NCBI RefSeq assembly: GCF_036077095.1
Contig: NZ_CP107960.1
Span: 8,432,001 to 8,496,000 of the forward strand
DNA: 64,000 nucleotides
DNA from: Streptomyces sp. NBC_00376
Lineage (GTDB): Bacteria > Actinomycetota > Actinomycetes > Streptomycetales > Streptomycetaceae
Direction: 5' to 3'
Shown here: piece after piece, positions 8,939 through 17,546 of the stretch
Position numbering within the stretch: the first letter of the stretch is position 1
Layout of the letters: each line of letters starts with the position of its first letter
Notes under the pieces: generated by a model
What the model saw: only the letters and a program-made list of their open reading frames with translations
Told to the model about the DNA's origin: nothing
Database searches by the model: none
Translations under genes and position numbers: made by a program

Positions 8939-10336
8939 TCACCATTCGGTCCATAGCAGGTGGTTGACGAGCAGGGCGACGACAGCCTGCGCGGTCAGCC
9001 AGCCGCGCCGGGTACTGGTGGGCAGCAGGGCGGCGGTGGGCAGCAGCCAGAGGATGAAGGGCTGCCAGATGCGTTCCGTCTCCGCCTTGCTCATCCCGGA
9101 CAGGTCGGCGGCCAGGAGCGCCAGGAGCGCCATCAGAGTGAGCAGAATCAGCCGCTGGGACGCATGGGTGGTGTTGCTGCGCAGGGCGCTCACGGCTCCG
9201 GGAGCGCCGGCCGCGGCGCGGCGGAGTCCGGCGACCGTGGCGAGGCCCGCAGCGATTGTCGTGCAGGCGAGATTCGCCCAGACCCAGTAGGAGTAAGGGC
9301 GGATGCCTCCGGCTCCTTGGTGGTAGCGCTCGACGAGCAGACGGTAACCCTCCCACCAGTCGTAGCCCGCCAGGGTGCAGAGGACCGGGACGACCAGCGC
9401 TCCGGCTAGGAAGAGGGGGACAGGGCGGGCGTTACGGGTGAGGACGAGGACGGCCAGGAGCACAATCGCGATCAGCGTCAGACCATAACTGAGGTAGCAG
9501 GTCAGCCCGAACAGCAGACCGGAGGCGAATGCGGCGGCCATGGGGAGGCGGCCCGAACGGGTCGCGGCCAGGGCGAGGAATGCCACGGACCAAGCGGCGA
9601 CGGCTGCGAAGTAGGCATCCGCCGAGGCGCCGGTCCACACCGCGACCGGTGCGAGGACCAGAAACGGGGCTGCGCGGCGCGCGAGGCGTTCGTCGGTCAG
9701 GGCCCGGAGCGCGATCAGGGCGGCCGGGACGGCGGAGGTGCCGATCACGATGCACCAGCTCCCGGCCCAGGACCCGCCGCCGAGCCCGATGCGGTCGAGC
9801 AGGACGAAGGTGAGTGTGGCACCCGGTGGATGACCGGCGACGTGGGTGGGCCAGTTGTCCGGGGAGCCGATGAGGATGTGGTCGTCGAAGCCGCGCAGGG
9901 CTGCACCGATGTCCTGGAAACGGTCGATGGCCTGGAGATATTCATGCTTGGTGGTGAGCCGTCCGGCGATGCCCCGGCCCCAGCCGTCGATCAGCGCCAG
10001 TGAGAAGACCCAGGCGAGCGACGCCGCCCAGGCGGCCGGGAGCAGCGTCCGATGACGGATACGGTCGGCCAGTGGCGGCCCGTACGCGATGACGGCCGCT
10101 GCCACGGCGACGGCGGCCGGGGTGCCGGGGCCGGTGTGCGGAGACCAGGACGCCAGCAGGGGAGGCCAGTGGACGTAGAGGCTTCCGTCGGCGTCCTGGA
10201 TCGACCGGCCGACGAGGACGGCAGCGCTGACGAGCAGAATGCCCACCGCGGCGGCGATCAAGTCGCTGCGGCGGCCGGTGCGGTGACCGGTTTCGTTGAT
10301 GACGGGGTGCTCTGTGCGGCGGTCCTCGGTTTTCAC
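8939..10336 (-). CDS. polytopic membrane protein, GT-C-like
   Basis: The 465-residue protein has about ten hydrophobic segments, beginning with AAAVGILLVSAAVLVG after a short polar N-terminus. The first long external loop contains acidic residues and GSPDNWPTHVAGHPPGATL. The order of a luminal acidic/His loop after the first helices, then many membrane spans, resembles GT-C glycosyltransferases that use polyprenyl-phosphate sugars. No DxD signature can be assigned with confidence. It is divergent from the molybdopterin oxidoreductase at 10498 across a 161-bp spacer. Its neighbours include two cytosolic glycosyltransferases, which supports a role in assembling a glycoconjugate. Confidence 0.72.
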   Translation of the reverse strand: MKTEDRRTEHPVINETGHRTGRRSDLIAAAVGILLVSAAVLVGRSIQDADGSLYVHWPPLLASWSPHTGPGTPAAVAVAAAVIAYGPPLADRIRHRTLLPAAWAASLAWVFSLALIDGWGRGIAGRLTTKHEYLQAIDRFQDIGAALRGFDDHILIGSPDNWPTHVAGHPPGATLTFVLLDRIGLGGGSWAGSWCIVIGTSAVPAALIALRALTDERLARRAAPFLVLAPVAVWTGASADAYFAAVAAWSVAFLALAATRSGRLPMAAAFASGLLFGLTCYLSYGLTLIAIVLLAVLVLTRNARPVPLFLAGALVVPVLCTLAGYDWWEGYRLLVERYHQGAGGIRPYSYWVWANLACTTIAAGLATVAGLRRAAAGAPGAVSALRSNTTHASQRLILLTLMALLALLAADLSGMSKAETERIWQPFILWLLPTAALLPTSTRRGWLTAQAVVALLVNHLLWTEW

Positions 10337-10497
10337 GCAGGCACGCTACGCACAGCAGGGCGGTTGCGTGTGGTGCCACAGGTGCGTGTCACCGAACCGT
10401 CAGATTTTGCTCCGGCTGCCCGATCCGGAGTGTGACGTCAGAGTTTCGTCAGGGGTCGTACGCCCTGAGTTCGGGCGTCGCGGCATAACTTCGGGAC
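10337..10497. promoter_or_regulatory. divergent promoter region with repeated TGCGTG motifs
   Basis: The spacer between two divergent genes carries TGCGTGT at 10365-10371 and 10383-10389, 18 bases apart on the same face of the helix. Related TGCGT blocks lie in reverse orientation at 10334-10352. A TGCGTGTCA also sits at 14510-14518 in front of the response regulator. These could be binding sites of that regulator; this is inference only. Confidence 0.3.
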
Positions 10498-11811
10498 ATG
10501 GGTGACAGACGGTTCGTAAAAGGTTCCCCTTCCTCGCTTCCGGACTCGGCATCGGGTCGCGGCACGGCCTTCGCCGGGCGGCTTCCCTCCGCACCCGGGT
10601 TCTGGCGCAGCCCGGTGCGCGGCGTCCGGTTCACGGCGGTGCTCGGGCTGGTTCTGCTCGCCGGGCTCACCCTGCTGTTCGTGACCGGCCTGCTGTCGTA
10701 CGCCGCGTACAACCCGGATCTCGCGCCGGTCAACGACAAGACGCCGGGCAAGGGGTTGCTGGGGTTCTATCTCTTCGCCTGGCCGACCGGCCCGCACTGG
10801 CTGTACCGGCTGACGCAGGGGCTGCACGTCACGGTGGGTATCGCCCTCGTCCCCGTACTGCTGGCAAAGCTCTGGTCGGTGATCCCGAAACTCTTCGTGC
10901 TGCCGCCGGTCCGGTCGGCGGGGCATGCGCTGGAGCGGGTGTCGTTGCTGCTGCTCGTCGGCGGAGCACTGTTCGAGTTCATCACGGGACTGCTCAACAT
11001 CCAGCTGGAGTACGTCTTCCCGGGGTCGTTCTATCCGCTGCACTTCTACGGGGCGTGGGTGTTCTTCGCCGCGTTCCTCGCCCATACCGGGCTGAAGCTG
11101 CCGCGGGCCGTCCGGGTGCTGCGGGGCGGCCGGCTGGAGGGCTCCGCGCCGGGCGAGGCGGATGAACTGGCCGCACCCGACCCGGCCGTGCCGACCATCT
11201 CCCGGCGCGGAGCACTCGCCATGACGGGCGGTGGGTCGCTGCTGCTGCTGATCACGTCGGCGGGCCGGAGCTTCGACGGGCCGCTACGGCAGGTCGCCCT
11301 CCTCACCCCGCGCGGCGCGGCTGAACCGGGCCCGGGTCCGAACGGCTTCCAGATCAACAAGACGGCCGCAGCCGCCGGAGTGACGGCGGCCGACACGGGA
11401 CGGGACTGGCGACTGACCGTCAGTGGGCCCGCCGGGAAGATCCGGCTCAGCAGGGAACAACTGCTGGCCATGGACCAGTACAGTGCCGCGCTGCCGATCG
11501 CCTGCGTGGAGGGCTGGTCGACGTCGGACCAGTGGTGGCGCGGAGTGCGTCTGAGAGATCTGGCGGCCCTCGCGGGGTATCCGGACCGGCCGCCGGGAGT
11601 GCTGGTGGAGTCCGTCCAGCACAGCGGGGCGTTCAGGAAGGTGGCCCTCCGCGACAATCAGGTGCGCGACCCGCGCGCGCTGCTGGCCTTGCAGGTCAAC
11701 GGCGAGACCCTCTCGCTCGATCACGGATATCCGGCGCGGGTCATCGTCCCGGCGGCCCCTGGCGTGCTCAACACCAAATGGGTGGCCCGGCTGACGTTCG
11801 AGGCACTGTGA
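10498..11811 (+). CDS. membrane cytochrome b561-like / molybdopterin oxidoreductase fusion
   Basis: The 437-residue protein has two parts. Residues about 30-210 form four or five membrane helices of the ferredoxin-type cytochrome b family, with candidate heme His residues in LTQGLHVTVG and PLHFYGAW. After an SRRGALAMTGGG stretch comes the sulfite-oxidase-fold Mo-pterin domain. Cys336 in the PIACVEGWS motif is the expected molybdenum ligand, and the domain ends APGVLNTKWVARLTF. The enzyme probably moves electrons between the membrane and a periplasmic substrate, which is unknown. The GTG of the next gene overlaps its stop (GTGA), so the two are translationally coupled. Confidence 0.85.
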   Translation: MGDRRFVKGSPSSLPDSASGRGTAFAGRLPSAPGFWRSPVRGVRFTAVLGLVLLAGLTLLFVTGLLSYAAYNPDLAPVNDKTPGKGLLGFYLFAWPTGPHWLYRLTQGLHVTVGIALVPVLLAKLWSVIPKLFVLPPVRSAGHALERVSLLLLVGGALFEFITGLLNIQLEYVFPGSFYPLHFYGAWVFFAAFLAHTGLKLPRAVRVLRGGRLEGSAPGEADELAAPDPAVPTISRRGALAMTGGGSLLLLITSAGRSFDGPLRQVALLTPRGAAEPGPGPNGFQINKTAAAAGVTAADTGRDWRLTVSGPAGKIRLSREQLLAMDQYSAALPIACVEGWSTSDQWWRGVRLRDLAALAGYPDRPPGVLVESVQHSGAFRKVALRDNQVRDPRALLALQVNGETLSLDHGYPARVIVPAAPGVLNTKWVARLTFEAL

Positions 11812-12308
11812 GAGGGAAGGCGGGCAACCGGGTGAATCCACGAGTGGTTCTCAGGCGCTGGTACGGGGAGGGGCCGCTGCATCTCCTCCTGCTGGCCGCG
11901 ACATTCGCCCTCGCGGGCTATGCGGGCGTACGGCTGCTGGCCGGCGACACGTTCGCGATCGCGGTGTGGTTCATCGGCTCCGCGCTCCTGCACGATCTCG
12001 TGCTGCTGCCGCTGTACGCGTCGGCGGACCTGGTCCTGCGCCGGGCGCTCAAACCCCGCACCCGGCTGGTCAACTACATTCGCGTACCAGCCTTCCTCTC
12101 CGGCCTGCTCCTGCTGATGTGGTGGCCCCTGATCACCCGGCACGCGGTGCGGTACGAGCCCTACAGCGGGCTGTCCCTCGATGTCTTCCTGGGGAACTGG
12201 CTGCTGATCACAGGGTTGCTGTTCGCGGGCTCGGCGCTGTTGCTCGTCCTCCGTACCGTCCGGTCACGGCGCAGGCACACGAAGGGGCGGCCGTCCGCCT
12301 CCCACTGA
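11808..12308 (+). CDS. small integral membrane protein coupled to the Mo oxidoreductase
   Basis: The GTG at 11808 overlaps the upstream stop. An alternative GTG at 11832 lies behind AGGGAAGG. The product has about 158-166 residues with four hydrophobic helices: LLLAATFALAGYAGVRLL, AIAVWFIGSALLHDLVLLPL, VPAFLSGLLLLMWWP and NWLLITGLLFAGSALLLVL. The coupling suggests a partner subunit or assembly factor for the molybdoenzyme. Its 3' end overlaps the convergent methyltransferase by 148 bp, which is unusually long. No family is recognised. Confidence 0.75.
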   Translation: MRGKAGNRVNPRVVLRRWYGEGPLHLLLLAATFALAGYAGVRLLAGDTFAIAVWFIGSALLHDLVLLPLYASADLVLRRALKPRTRLVNYIRVPAFLSGLLLLMWWPLITRHAVRYEPYSGLSLDVFLGNWLLITGLLFAGSALLLVLRTVRSRRRHTKGRPSASH

Positions 12309-12988
12309 TCGACCGGCTGCCAGCTGCACGCCTGCGCGTACCGCAGCAGGGCCGGTGTGCCGAGCCGGGCCCAGGGAAAGGGCGAGGCGGCCGCGGTACC
12401 GACCACGCCGGTGTCGGCGGCCGCCGTCCCGCGTCCGTCGTCCAGCCGGACCTGGACTCTCTCGTCGATGTCCTGCGGTGTCGTCTCGGCGATGAGCAGA
12501 CCACCCGGGGCGAGCAGGCCGGCCGTGCGGCGCAGGAGGAGAGGCGGGTTCCCGCCGATGCCGATGTTGCCGTCGAGGAGCAGGACGGTGCCCCAGCGGC
12601 CCTCGCCCGGCAGCGGATCGAAGACGGAGCGGTGCAGCGCCGCGCCACCGAGTCGAAGGGTGTGGGCGACGGCGGTCTCGCTGATATCGATGCCGAGTGC
12701 GCGATGACCGCGGACGGCGAGCTCGGCGACCAGCCGGCCGGGCCCGCAGCCGACGTCCAGAACGGGGCCTTCACAGCGGCCCAGTGCCGACCGGTCCGCG
12801 GCGTCGGCGTTCGCGCACCAGCGTTCGACGTCCAGGGGCAACAGCCAGCCGTCGGTACGGCGGAGGAAGAGCGGTCCATGGCCGTTGCGCAGCGCGTCGG
12901 CGTACGGATCGGTGCCCCAGGACGTGGCACCACGGCCGGGAGGCGGGGGTGCCGCGACCAGCCTGCCGCGGTGAGGGAACTGGTTCAT
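12161..12988 (-). CDS. class I SAM-dependent methyltransferase
   Basis: The 275-residue protein has the Rossmann SAM-binding motif VLDVGCGPGRLVAEL, followed by the acidic residue of motif II in ALGIDISET and the late strand GGLLIAETTP. Its ATG overlaps the stop of the glycosyltransferase upstream (ATGA), making it the third gene of a minus-strand operon with the genes at 12985 and 13659. The acceptor is probably a sugar or lipid-linked intermediate of the same pathway. The last 40 or so residues lie antisense to the membrane gene at 11808 and look less conserved, so the functional domain may end near FVCLRRD. Confidence 0.83.
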   Translation of the reverse strand: MNQFPHRGRLVAAPPPPGRGATSWGTDPYADALRNGHGPLFLRRTDGWLLPLDVERWCANADAADRSALGRCEGPVLDVGCGPGRLVAELAVRGHRALGIDISETAVAHTLRLGGAALHRSVFDPLPGEGRWGTVLLLDGNIGIGGNPPLLLRRTAGLLAPGGLLIAETTPQDIDERVQVRLDDGRGTAAADTGVVGTAAASPFPWARLGTPALLRYAQACSWQPVDQWEADGRPFVCLRRDRTVRRTSNSAEPANSNPVISSQFPRKTSRDSPL

Positions 12989-13662
12989 CGGGCCTCCGCC
13001 GGGGCCAGCAGAGCGAGCGTCGCGGCGAATCGGCCGTGCGGCGCGGCGGCGGCGACAGCGACGGCGTCCTGCGCGGTGTCCACATCACGCAACTGCGGAA
13101 GGTCGCGCACGGTCAGCCCGGCGTCGACCAGGCGCCGGCGCTGGACCGCGCCGGTCTCGGGCACGGACATGGGAACGCCGAGCAGCAGTTCCGGGGCGGG
13201 GACCGCCAGCCCGAGCGCCCAGAAGCCGCCGTCGTCGGCCGGTCCGAACCAGGCGTCGCAGCCGTCCCAGGCGGCAGGACGAAGCGCGGCAGCCAGATGG
13301 GCGGCGGTGATCTGGGGAGTGTCCATGCCGATGAGGAGAGTCGGGCCGGTACAGCAGGCGAAGGCCGCGGCAAGCCGTTCGTCGAGACGGCCGGTTCCCT
13401 GCGGCCACACCTCGATGCCGGGCGGCAGCCACGGTCCCGGCTGTCCTTCGAGGACGACGGCGCGGCGCCGGGCGGGCAGGGTGCACACGGTCCGCAGAGT
13501 GTCACCGAGCGCCGCCTCGGCGAGCCGGGCGGCCTGGGCGGGCGTGAACGGCGGGGTGAGCCGGGTCTTGACCCGGCCCTGCACCGGTTCCTTGGCGATG
13601 ACCAGCACGGTCGTGGGGCCCGACAAGTCCTCGGCCACGCCGGGGCCGGTCGGGGCGCTCAC
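12985..13662 (-). CDS. DUF2064 / TIGR04282-type glycosyltransferase
   Basis: The 225-residue protein starts at the GTG at 13662, overlapping the stop of the GT2 gene. Family features are LVIAKEPVQGRVKTRLTPP at the N-terminus (nucleotide-binding, like MobA/GT-A enzymes), LLIGMDTPQIT and GPADDGGFWALGL. Family members are annotated as arsenosugar-biosynthesis or general nucleotidyl/glycosyltransferases. The name reflects the family only; nothing here points to arsenic. It is co-translated with a GT2 and a methyltransferase, a recurrent trio in actinobacteria. Confidence 0.85.
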   Translation of the reverse strand: MSAPTGPGVAEDLSGPTTVLVIAKEPVQGRVKTRLTPPFTPAQAARLAEAALGDTLRTVCTLPARRRAVVLEGQPGPWLPPGIEVWPQGTGRLDERLAAAFACCTGPTLLIGMDTPQITAAHLAAALRPAAWDGCDAWFGPADDGGFWALGLAVPAPELLLGVPMSVPETGAVQRRRLVDAGLTVRDLPQLRDVDTAQDAVAVAAAAPHGRFAATLALLAPAEAR

Positions 13663-14414
13663 CGGGGCACCTCCGGACGCACTGGTCCCGGAGCCGTCCC
13701 GGCCGGTGACTGCAGCAGCACCGCGCGCATGTCGCGCACCGCCTGCCAAGTACCCCGCCAGGTGCCGGTGACCTTCGACTTTCCACTGCGCGGGAAATAT
13801 GGGACGTCGGTCTCCGAGACCCGAAGCCCGGCGTCCGCCGCGCGGACCACCATCTGCAGCGGGTAGCCGCTGCGCCGGTCGGTGAGACCGAGCATCAGCA
13901 GATCCGCTCGGCGCCCGGCCCGCATCGGGCCGAGGTCGTGCAGCCGCAAACCGGTGCGGCGGCGCAGCATCCGGGCCAGCGCGAAATTGCCGACGCGGGC
14001 GTGCAGGGGCCAAGCCCCACGGCCCTCGGGGCGGCGGCGGCCGAGCATCAGGTCGGTTTCGCCGTCGGCGATCCGGCGTACGAAGGCGGGGAGCAGGCCG
14101 GGATCGAGCGAGCCGTCGCAGTCGCAGAAGCAGACGAACTCCGCCTCGGCGGCCAGCAGTCCGGCATGGCAGGCGGCACCGAAGCCGCGCTGCGGCTCGT
14201 GTACGACGGTGGCGCCGAGCGAGCGGGCCAGTTCGGCCGATCCGTCGGTGGAGCCGTTGTCGACGACGATCGCGCGCCAGCCGTCCGGGACGGCGCCCAG
14301 CACCCGGGGCAGTGCCGCGGCCTCGTCCAGGCACGGCAGAACAACATCGGCACTCGGCGTGGGGATACGGGCATACGGAGGGCCCGTCAGGGGGGAGTCG
14401 GTCACGCCTCTCAC
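13659..14414 (-). CDS. GT2 family glycosyltransferase
   Basis: The 251-residue protein is a GT-A fold enzyme of the dolichol-phosphate-mannose-synthase type. It has DVVLPCLDEAAALPRVL, then the nucleotide-sugar site VVDNGSTDGSAELA, the metal site FCDCDGSLDPGLL, and RRSGYPLQMV in the acceptor part. It has no C-terminal membrane helices, so it is soluble or peripheral. It is the first gene of the minus-strand operon that continues with the DUF2064 gene and the methyltransferase through 4-base overlaps. It probably transfers a sugar to polyprenyl phosphate. The start could be the ATG at 14414 or the GTG at 14405. Confidence 0.87.
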   Translation of the reverse strand: MRGVTDSPLTGPPYARIPTPSADVVLPCLDEAAALPRVLGAVPDGWRAIVVDNGSTDGSAELARSLGATVVHEPQRGFGAACHAGLLAAEAEFVCFCDCDGSLDPGLLPAFVRRIADGETDLMLGRRRPEGRGAWPLHARVGNFALARMLRRRTGLRLHDLGPMRAGRRADLLMLGLTDRRSGYPLQMVVRAADAGLRVSETDVPYFPRSGKSKVTGTWRGTWQAVRDMRAVLLQSPAGTAPGPVRPEVPR

Positions 14415-14528
14415 CCTACGGAGCAGAAACCGGCATTCCGGGCTCCATTTTCTTACGAAAAATAGACGTCGGCGCGGTGGAAGTGGATCGGGCCCACGCG
14501 CGCCGCACCTGCGTGTCAGGGTGGTGAG

Positions 14529-15311
14529 ATGGAGAACATCCCGGACGGCTCAGGCCCAGGTACTCACTCCTGGCCCGGTACCGATACCGAACGCGGTCAC
14601 ATCCTGGTCGTCGACGACGATCCGACGATCGCCGAGGTCGTCACCAGCTACCTGGTCCGGGCGGGGTATGACGTCGAGCGGGCGGACGACGGCCCGACGG
14701 CACTGAGGTGCTTCGCCGACCGCCGGCCGGACCTGGTCGTCCTCGATCTGATGCTGCCCGGCATGGACGGAATCGAGGTCTGCCGCCGGATGCGGGCTCA
14801 TGGCTACGTGCCGGTCATCATGCTTACGGCGCGCGGGGACGAGGACGACCGCATTCTCGGCCTGGAGACGGGCGCGGACGACTACGTCACCAAGCCGTTC
14901 AGCCCGCGCGAACTGGTGCTGCGCGTCGACTCGGTGCTGCGCCGGGGCAGCGCTGCTGCACCAACCGCCGCCCCGCTGCAGGGTGCCGGGCTCCGCCTCG
15001 ATCTCGGGGCCCGCCGCGCGACACGCGAGGGCCGGGAACTAGCCCTCACCCTGAGGGAGTTCGACCTGCTCGGCTTCCTTCTGAGTCATCCTTCCCAGGT
15101 TTTCACCAGGGAGGAACTGATGCGGGAGGTCTGGGGCTGGGACTTCGGCGACCTGTCGACGGTGACGGTTCACGTGCGGCGACTGCGCGGGAAGATCGAG
15201 ACGGACCCGGCCCGTCCACGCTTGATTCAGACGGTGTGGGGTGTGGGCTACCGCCTGGACCTGCCCCCGGGCCCGCGTCCTGGTGCGACGACCGATGCGG
15301 GCGTGTCGTGA
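14529..15311 (+). CDS. OmpR/PhoB-family response regulator
   Basis: The 260-residue protein has an N-terminal tail of about 22 residues, then a receiver domain ([14 protein letters not shown]). The phospho-acceptor is Asp73 in [12 protein letters not shown], the switch residue is Thr100 and Lys122 lies in YVTKPFSP. The C-terminal winged-helix DNA-binding domain has [33 protein letters not shown] and VDVH-like [12 protein letters not shown]. The cognate kinase follows with a GTGA overlap. It lies in the centre of the glycosyltransferase/molybdoenzyme block and probably controls it. Confidence 0.93.
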   Translation: MENIPDGSGPGTHSWPGTDTERGHILVVDDDPTIAEVVTSYLVRAGYDVERADDGPTALRCFADRRPDLVVLDLMLPGMDGIEVCRRMRAHGYVPVIMLTARGDEDDRILGLETGADDYVTKPFSPRELVLRVDSVLRRGSAAAPTAAPLQGAGLRLDLGARRATREGRELALTLREFDLLGFLLSHPSQVFTREELMREVWGWDFGDLSTVTVHVRRLRGKIETDPARPRLIQTVWGVGYRLDLPPGPRPGATTDAGVS

Positions 15312-16420
15312 CCGACATACTCCTCATCGCGCTGTTCGCTTTTCTGGGTGCCGCGGTGGCCGGACTGCTCGGTGCGCTCGCTCTGCGGTTCTTCCGGCAT
15401 CGTTCGCTCGTGGTGTCGGTCTCTGTCGTTGCTGCTGTCGCCGTGACCGCGATGCTTGCCGGCACGCTCGCGGTCGCCTGGGCGATGTTCCTGTCGCCGC
15501 ACGATCTGACCGTTGTCACGACTGTTGTTGCCATGGCCGCCGTGGTTTCCCTCATCACTGCGGTGCTGCTGGGGCGCTGGGTCGCTGCCAGGAGCCGCGA
15601 CTTGACGCTCGCGGCCCGCTCGTTCGGTGACGGCGGTACGTTCGCCGCCCCCGCGGAGCAGGCAACGGCCGAACTCGCCTCCCTGACGAAGGAACTGGCT
15701 GCCACCAGCGCCAAGCTCGACAGTTCCCGCGGCCGGGAGCGCGCACTGGAAGCATCGCGGCGTGAGCTCGTTGCCTGGATCTCGCATGACCTGCGGACCC
15801 CGCTCGCCGGGTTGCGGGCCATGTCCGAGGCGCTGGAGGACGGCATGGCCCCAGACTCCCGGCGCTACCTGCGGCAGATCCGCACAGAGGTGGAGCGCAT
15901 GAATGACATGGTCGGCGATCTCTTCGAGCTCTCCCGGATCCACGCCGGAACGCTTACCCTGTCGCCCACCCGCACCTCCGTCCACGACCTGGTCGGTGAC
16001 TCCCTCGCGGGCGCCGGCCCGCTGGCCCTCGAGCACGGTGTGCGGCTGATCGGGAGCCGTATCGACGCCGTTCCCGTGGAGGTCGACAGCAAGGAGATGA
16101 GCCGGGTCCTGGACAACCTCCTGATCAACGCGATCCGCCGCACCCCCGCCGACGGGACGGTCGCGGTGACAGCGCGACGCGGGGACGACACCGTGGTCCT
16201 CTCGGTGACCGACGGCTGCGGCGGGATTCCCGAGGAGGACCTGCCCAGGGTTTTCGACACGGGCTGGCGCGGCAGCCATGCCCGGACGCCCCCGGCCGGC
16301 GCGGGCCTCGGGCTGGCGATCGTGCGCGGCATCGTCGAGGCGCACAACGGGCACGCGGGCGTCCGTAACGTGGCCGGCGGCTGCTGCTTCGAGATCACAC
16401 TCCCTCTGGCATACACATGA
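15308..16420 (+). CDS. sensor histidine kinase
   Basis: The GTG at 15308 overlaps the regulator stop. The 370-residue kinase has two or three N-terminal membrane helices (about residues 3-25, 35-62 and 68-90) with almost no extracytoplasmic domain. A HAMP-like linker follows, then the HisKA domain with His160 in [15 protein letters not shown]. The ATPase domain has the N box [15 protein letters not shown], the G1 box [13 protein letters not shown], and [19 protein letters not shown]. The short external loop suggests it senses a membrane signal or partner protein rather than a soluble ligand. Confidence 0.92.
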   Translation: MTDILLIALFAFLGAAVAGLLGALALRFFRHRSLVVSVSVVAAVAVTAMLAGTLAVAWAMFLSPHDLTVVTTVVAMAAVVSLITAVLLGRWVAARSRDLTLAARSFGDGGTFAAPAEQATAELASLTKELAATSAKLDSSRGRERALEASRRELVAWISHDLRTPLAGLRAMSEALEDGMAPDSRRYLRQIRTEVERMNDMVGDLFELSRIHAGTLTLSPTRTSVHDLVGDSLAGAGPLALEHGVRLIGSRIDAVPVEVDSKEMSRVLDNLLINAIRRTPADGTVAVTARRGDDTVVLSVTDGCGGIPEEDLPRVFDTGWRGSHARTPPAGAGLGLAIVRGIVEAHNGHAGVRNVAGGCCFEITLPLAYT

Positions 16421-16469
16421 GGAGCCATCACTTTCAGCATCCGGGCAGGACCTCACCGGAGCGAAATGT

Positions 16470-17546
16470 TCAGAGCCTTCCGGTGTCCGGGCGCATCCCC
16501 CGCAATGGGGCCGTCGCAAACTCCGCCATTCCCTCGGCGAACCCCTGCTGTGGTTTCCAGCCCAGCTCGTCCCGCAGTCGTCGTGAGTCCGCGGTGACAT
16601 GCCGTACATCACCGAGCCGGTATTCGCCGGTGACTTCAGGAACAGGGCCACCATGTGCTGAAGCCAGTGCCGAGGCCATCTCGCCGATGGTGCGGGGATC
16701 CCCGCTCCCGGTGTTGTAAACAGTGAAATCGCCTTGTCCATGTCCTTTGACGGCTTCCAGCGCCAAGGCGTTCGCGGCGGCCACATCCCGTACGTGGACG
16801 AAATCCCTCCGCTGGCAGCCGTCCTCGAAGACCCGAGGGGCCTCTCCACGGGCCAGAGCCGACCGAAAGAAGGAGGCGACACCGGCATACGGTGTGTCGC
16901 GCGGCATCCCCGGTCCGTACACGTTGTGGTAACGCAGCGACACCGCGGACCCTCCCGTCGCGCGCGCCCAGGCCGCGGTGAGATGTTCCTGGGCGAGTTT
17001 GGTGGCCGCGTACACATTACGCGGGTCCGTGGGCGCTTCCTCGGTGACAAGGCCAGGTGTCAATTCCGCACCACAGCACGGACAGCGCGGTTCGAACCGA
17101 CCCGCGTCCAGGTCGGCCACCGTCCTCGGCCCCGGCCGGACCGTGCCGTGGAGGGGACACTCGTAACGTCCCTCGCCATAGACCACCATCGAACCAGCCA
17201 AGACCAGGCTTCGCACACCCGTATCGGCCATCGCCGCAAGCAGCACTGCTGTCCCGAGGTCATTGCACCCGACATACTCGGGCGCGTCCGCGAAGTCACT
17301 TCCCAAGCCGACCATCGCTGCCTGATGACACACAGCGTCGATGCCCCGCAGGGCCCTGTCCACCGCCTCCCGATCGCGAACGTCCGCGATGATTCGCTCG
17401 GCGTCGCAGTCCGCAGAGTCTGCTGCCGCACCGTGTACCGAAGGCAGCAACGCATCGAACACGACTGTTTGATGCCCGGCCGACGTGAGGGTACGGACGA
17501 TCTCCGACCCAATGAATCCGGCTCCGCCGGTAACCAGTACGCGCAT
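16470..17546 (-). CDS. NAD-dependent epimerase/dehydratase with Cys-rich insert
   Basis: The ATG at 17546 gives 358 residues beginning with the extended-SDR signature MRVLVTGGAGFIGSEIV. Catalytic residues are visible as Ser119 (AGSMVVYGEG) and Tyr179/Lys183 (NVYAATKLA). Between them sits an insert of about 45 residues with Cys130 (YECPLHG) and Cys155/157/158 (RCPCCGAEL), which could bind zinc. The C-terminal sugar-nucleotide part has VYNTGSG and LGWKPQQGFAEGM. It probably interconverts a nucleotide sugar for the neighbouring glycosyltransferases. It is convergent with the kinase gene, 49 bp apart. Confidence 0.88.
   Translation of the reverse strand: MRVLVTGGAGFIGSEIVRTLTSAGHQTVVFDALLPSVHGAAADSADCDAERIIADVRDREAVDRALRGIDAVCHQAAMVGLGSDFADAPEYVGCNDLGTAVLLAAMADTGVRSLVLAGSMVVYGEGRYECPLHGTVRPGPRTVADLDAGRFEPRCPCCGAELTPGLVTEEAPTDPRNVYAATKLAQEHLTAAWARATGGSAVSLRYHNVYGPGMPRDTPYAGVASFFRSALARGEAPRVFEDGCQRRDFVHVRDVAAANALALEAVKGHGQGDFTVYNTGSGDPRTIGEMASALASAHGGPVPEVTGEYRLGDVRHVTADSRRLRDELGWKPQQGFAEGMAEFATAPLRGMRPDTGRL

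Noticed and set aside
12985..13662. Arsenosugar biosynthesis role for the DUF2064 enzyme
   Set aside because: The name is only a family label; no arsenite methyltransferase, radical-SAM or other arsenic gene is adjacent.
15248..17050. 600-residue minus-strand frame opposite the kinase and epimerase
   Set aside because: It lies antisense to two well-supported genes and shows no domain.
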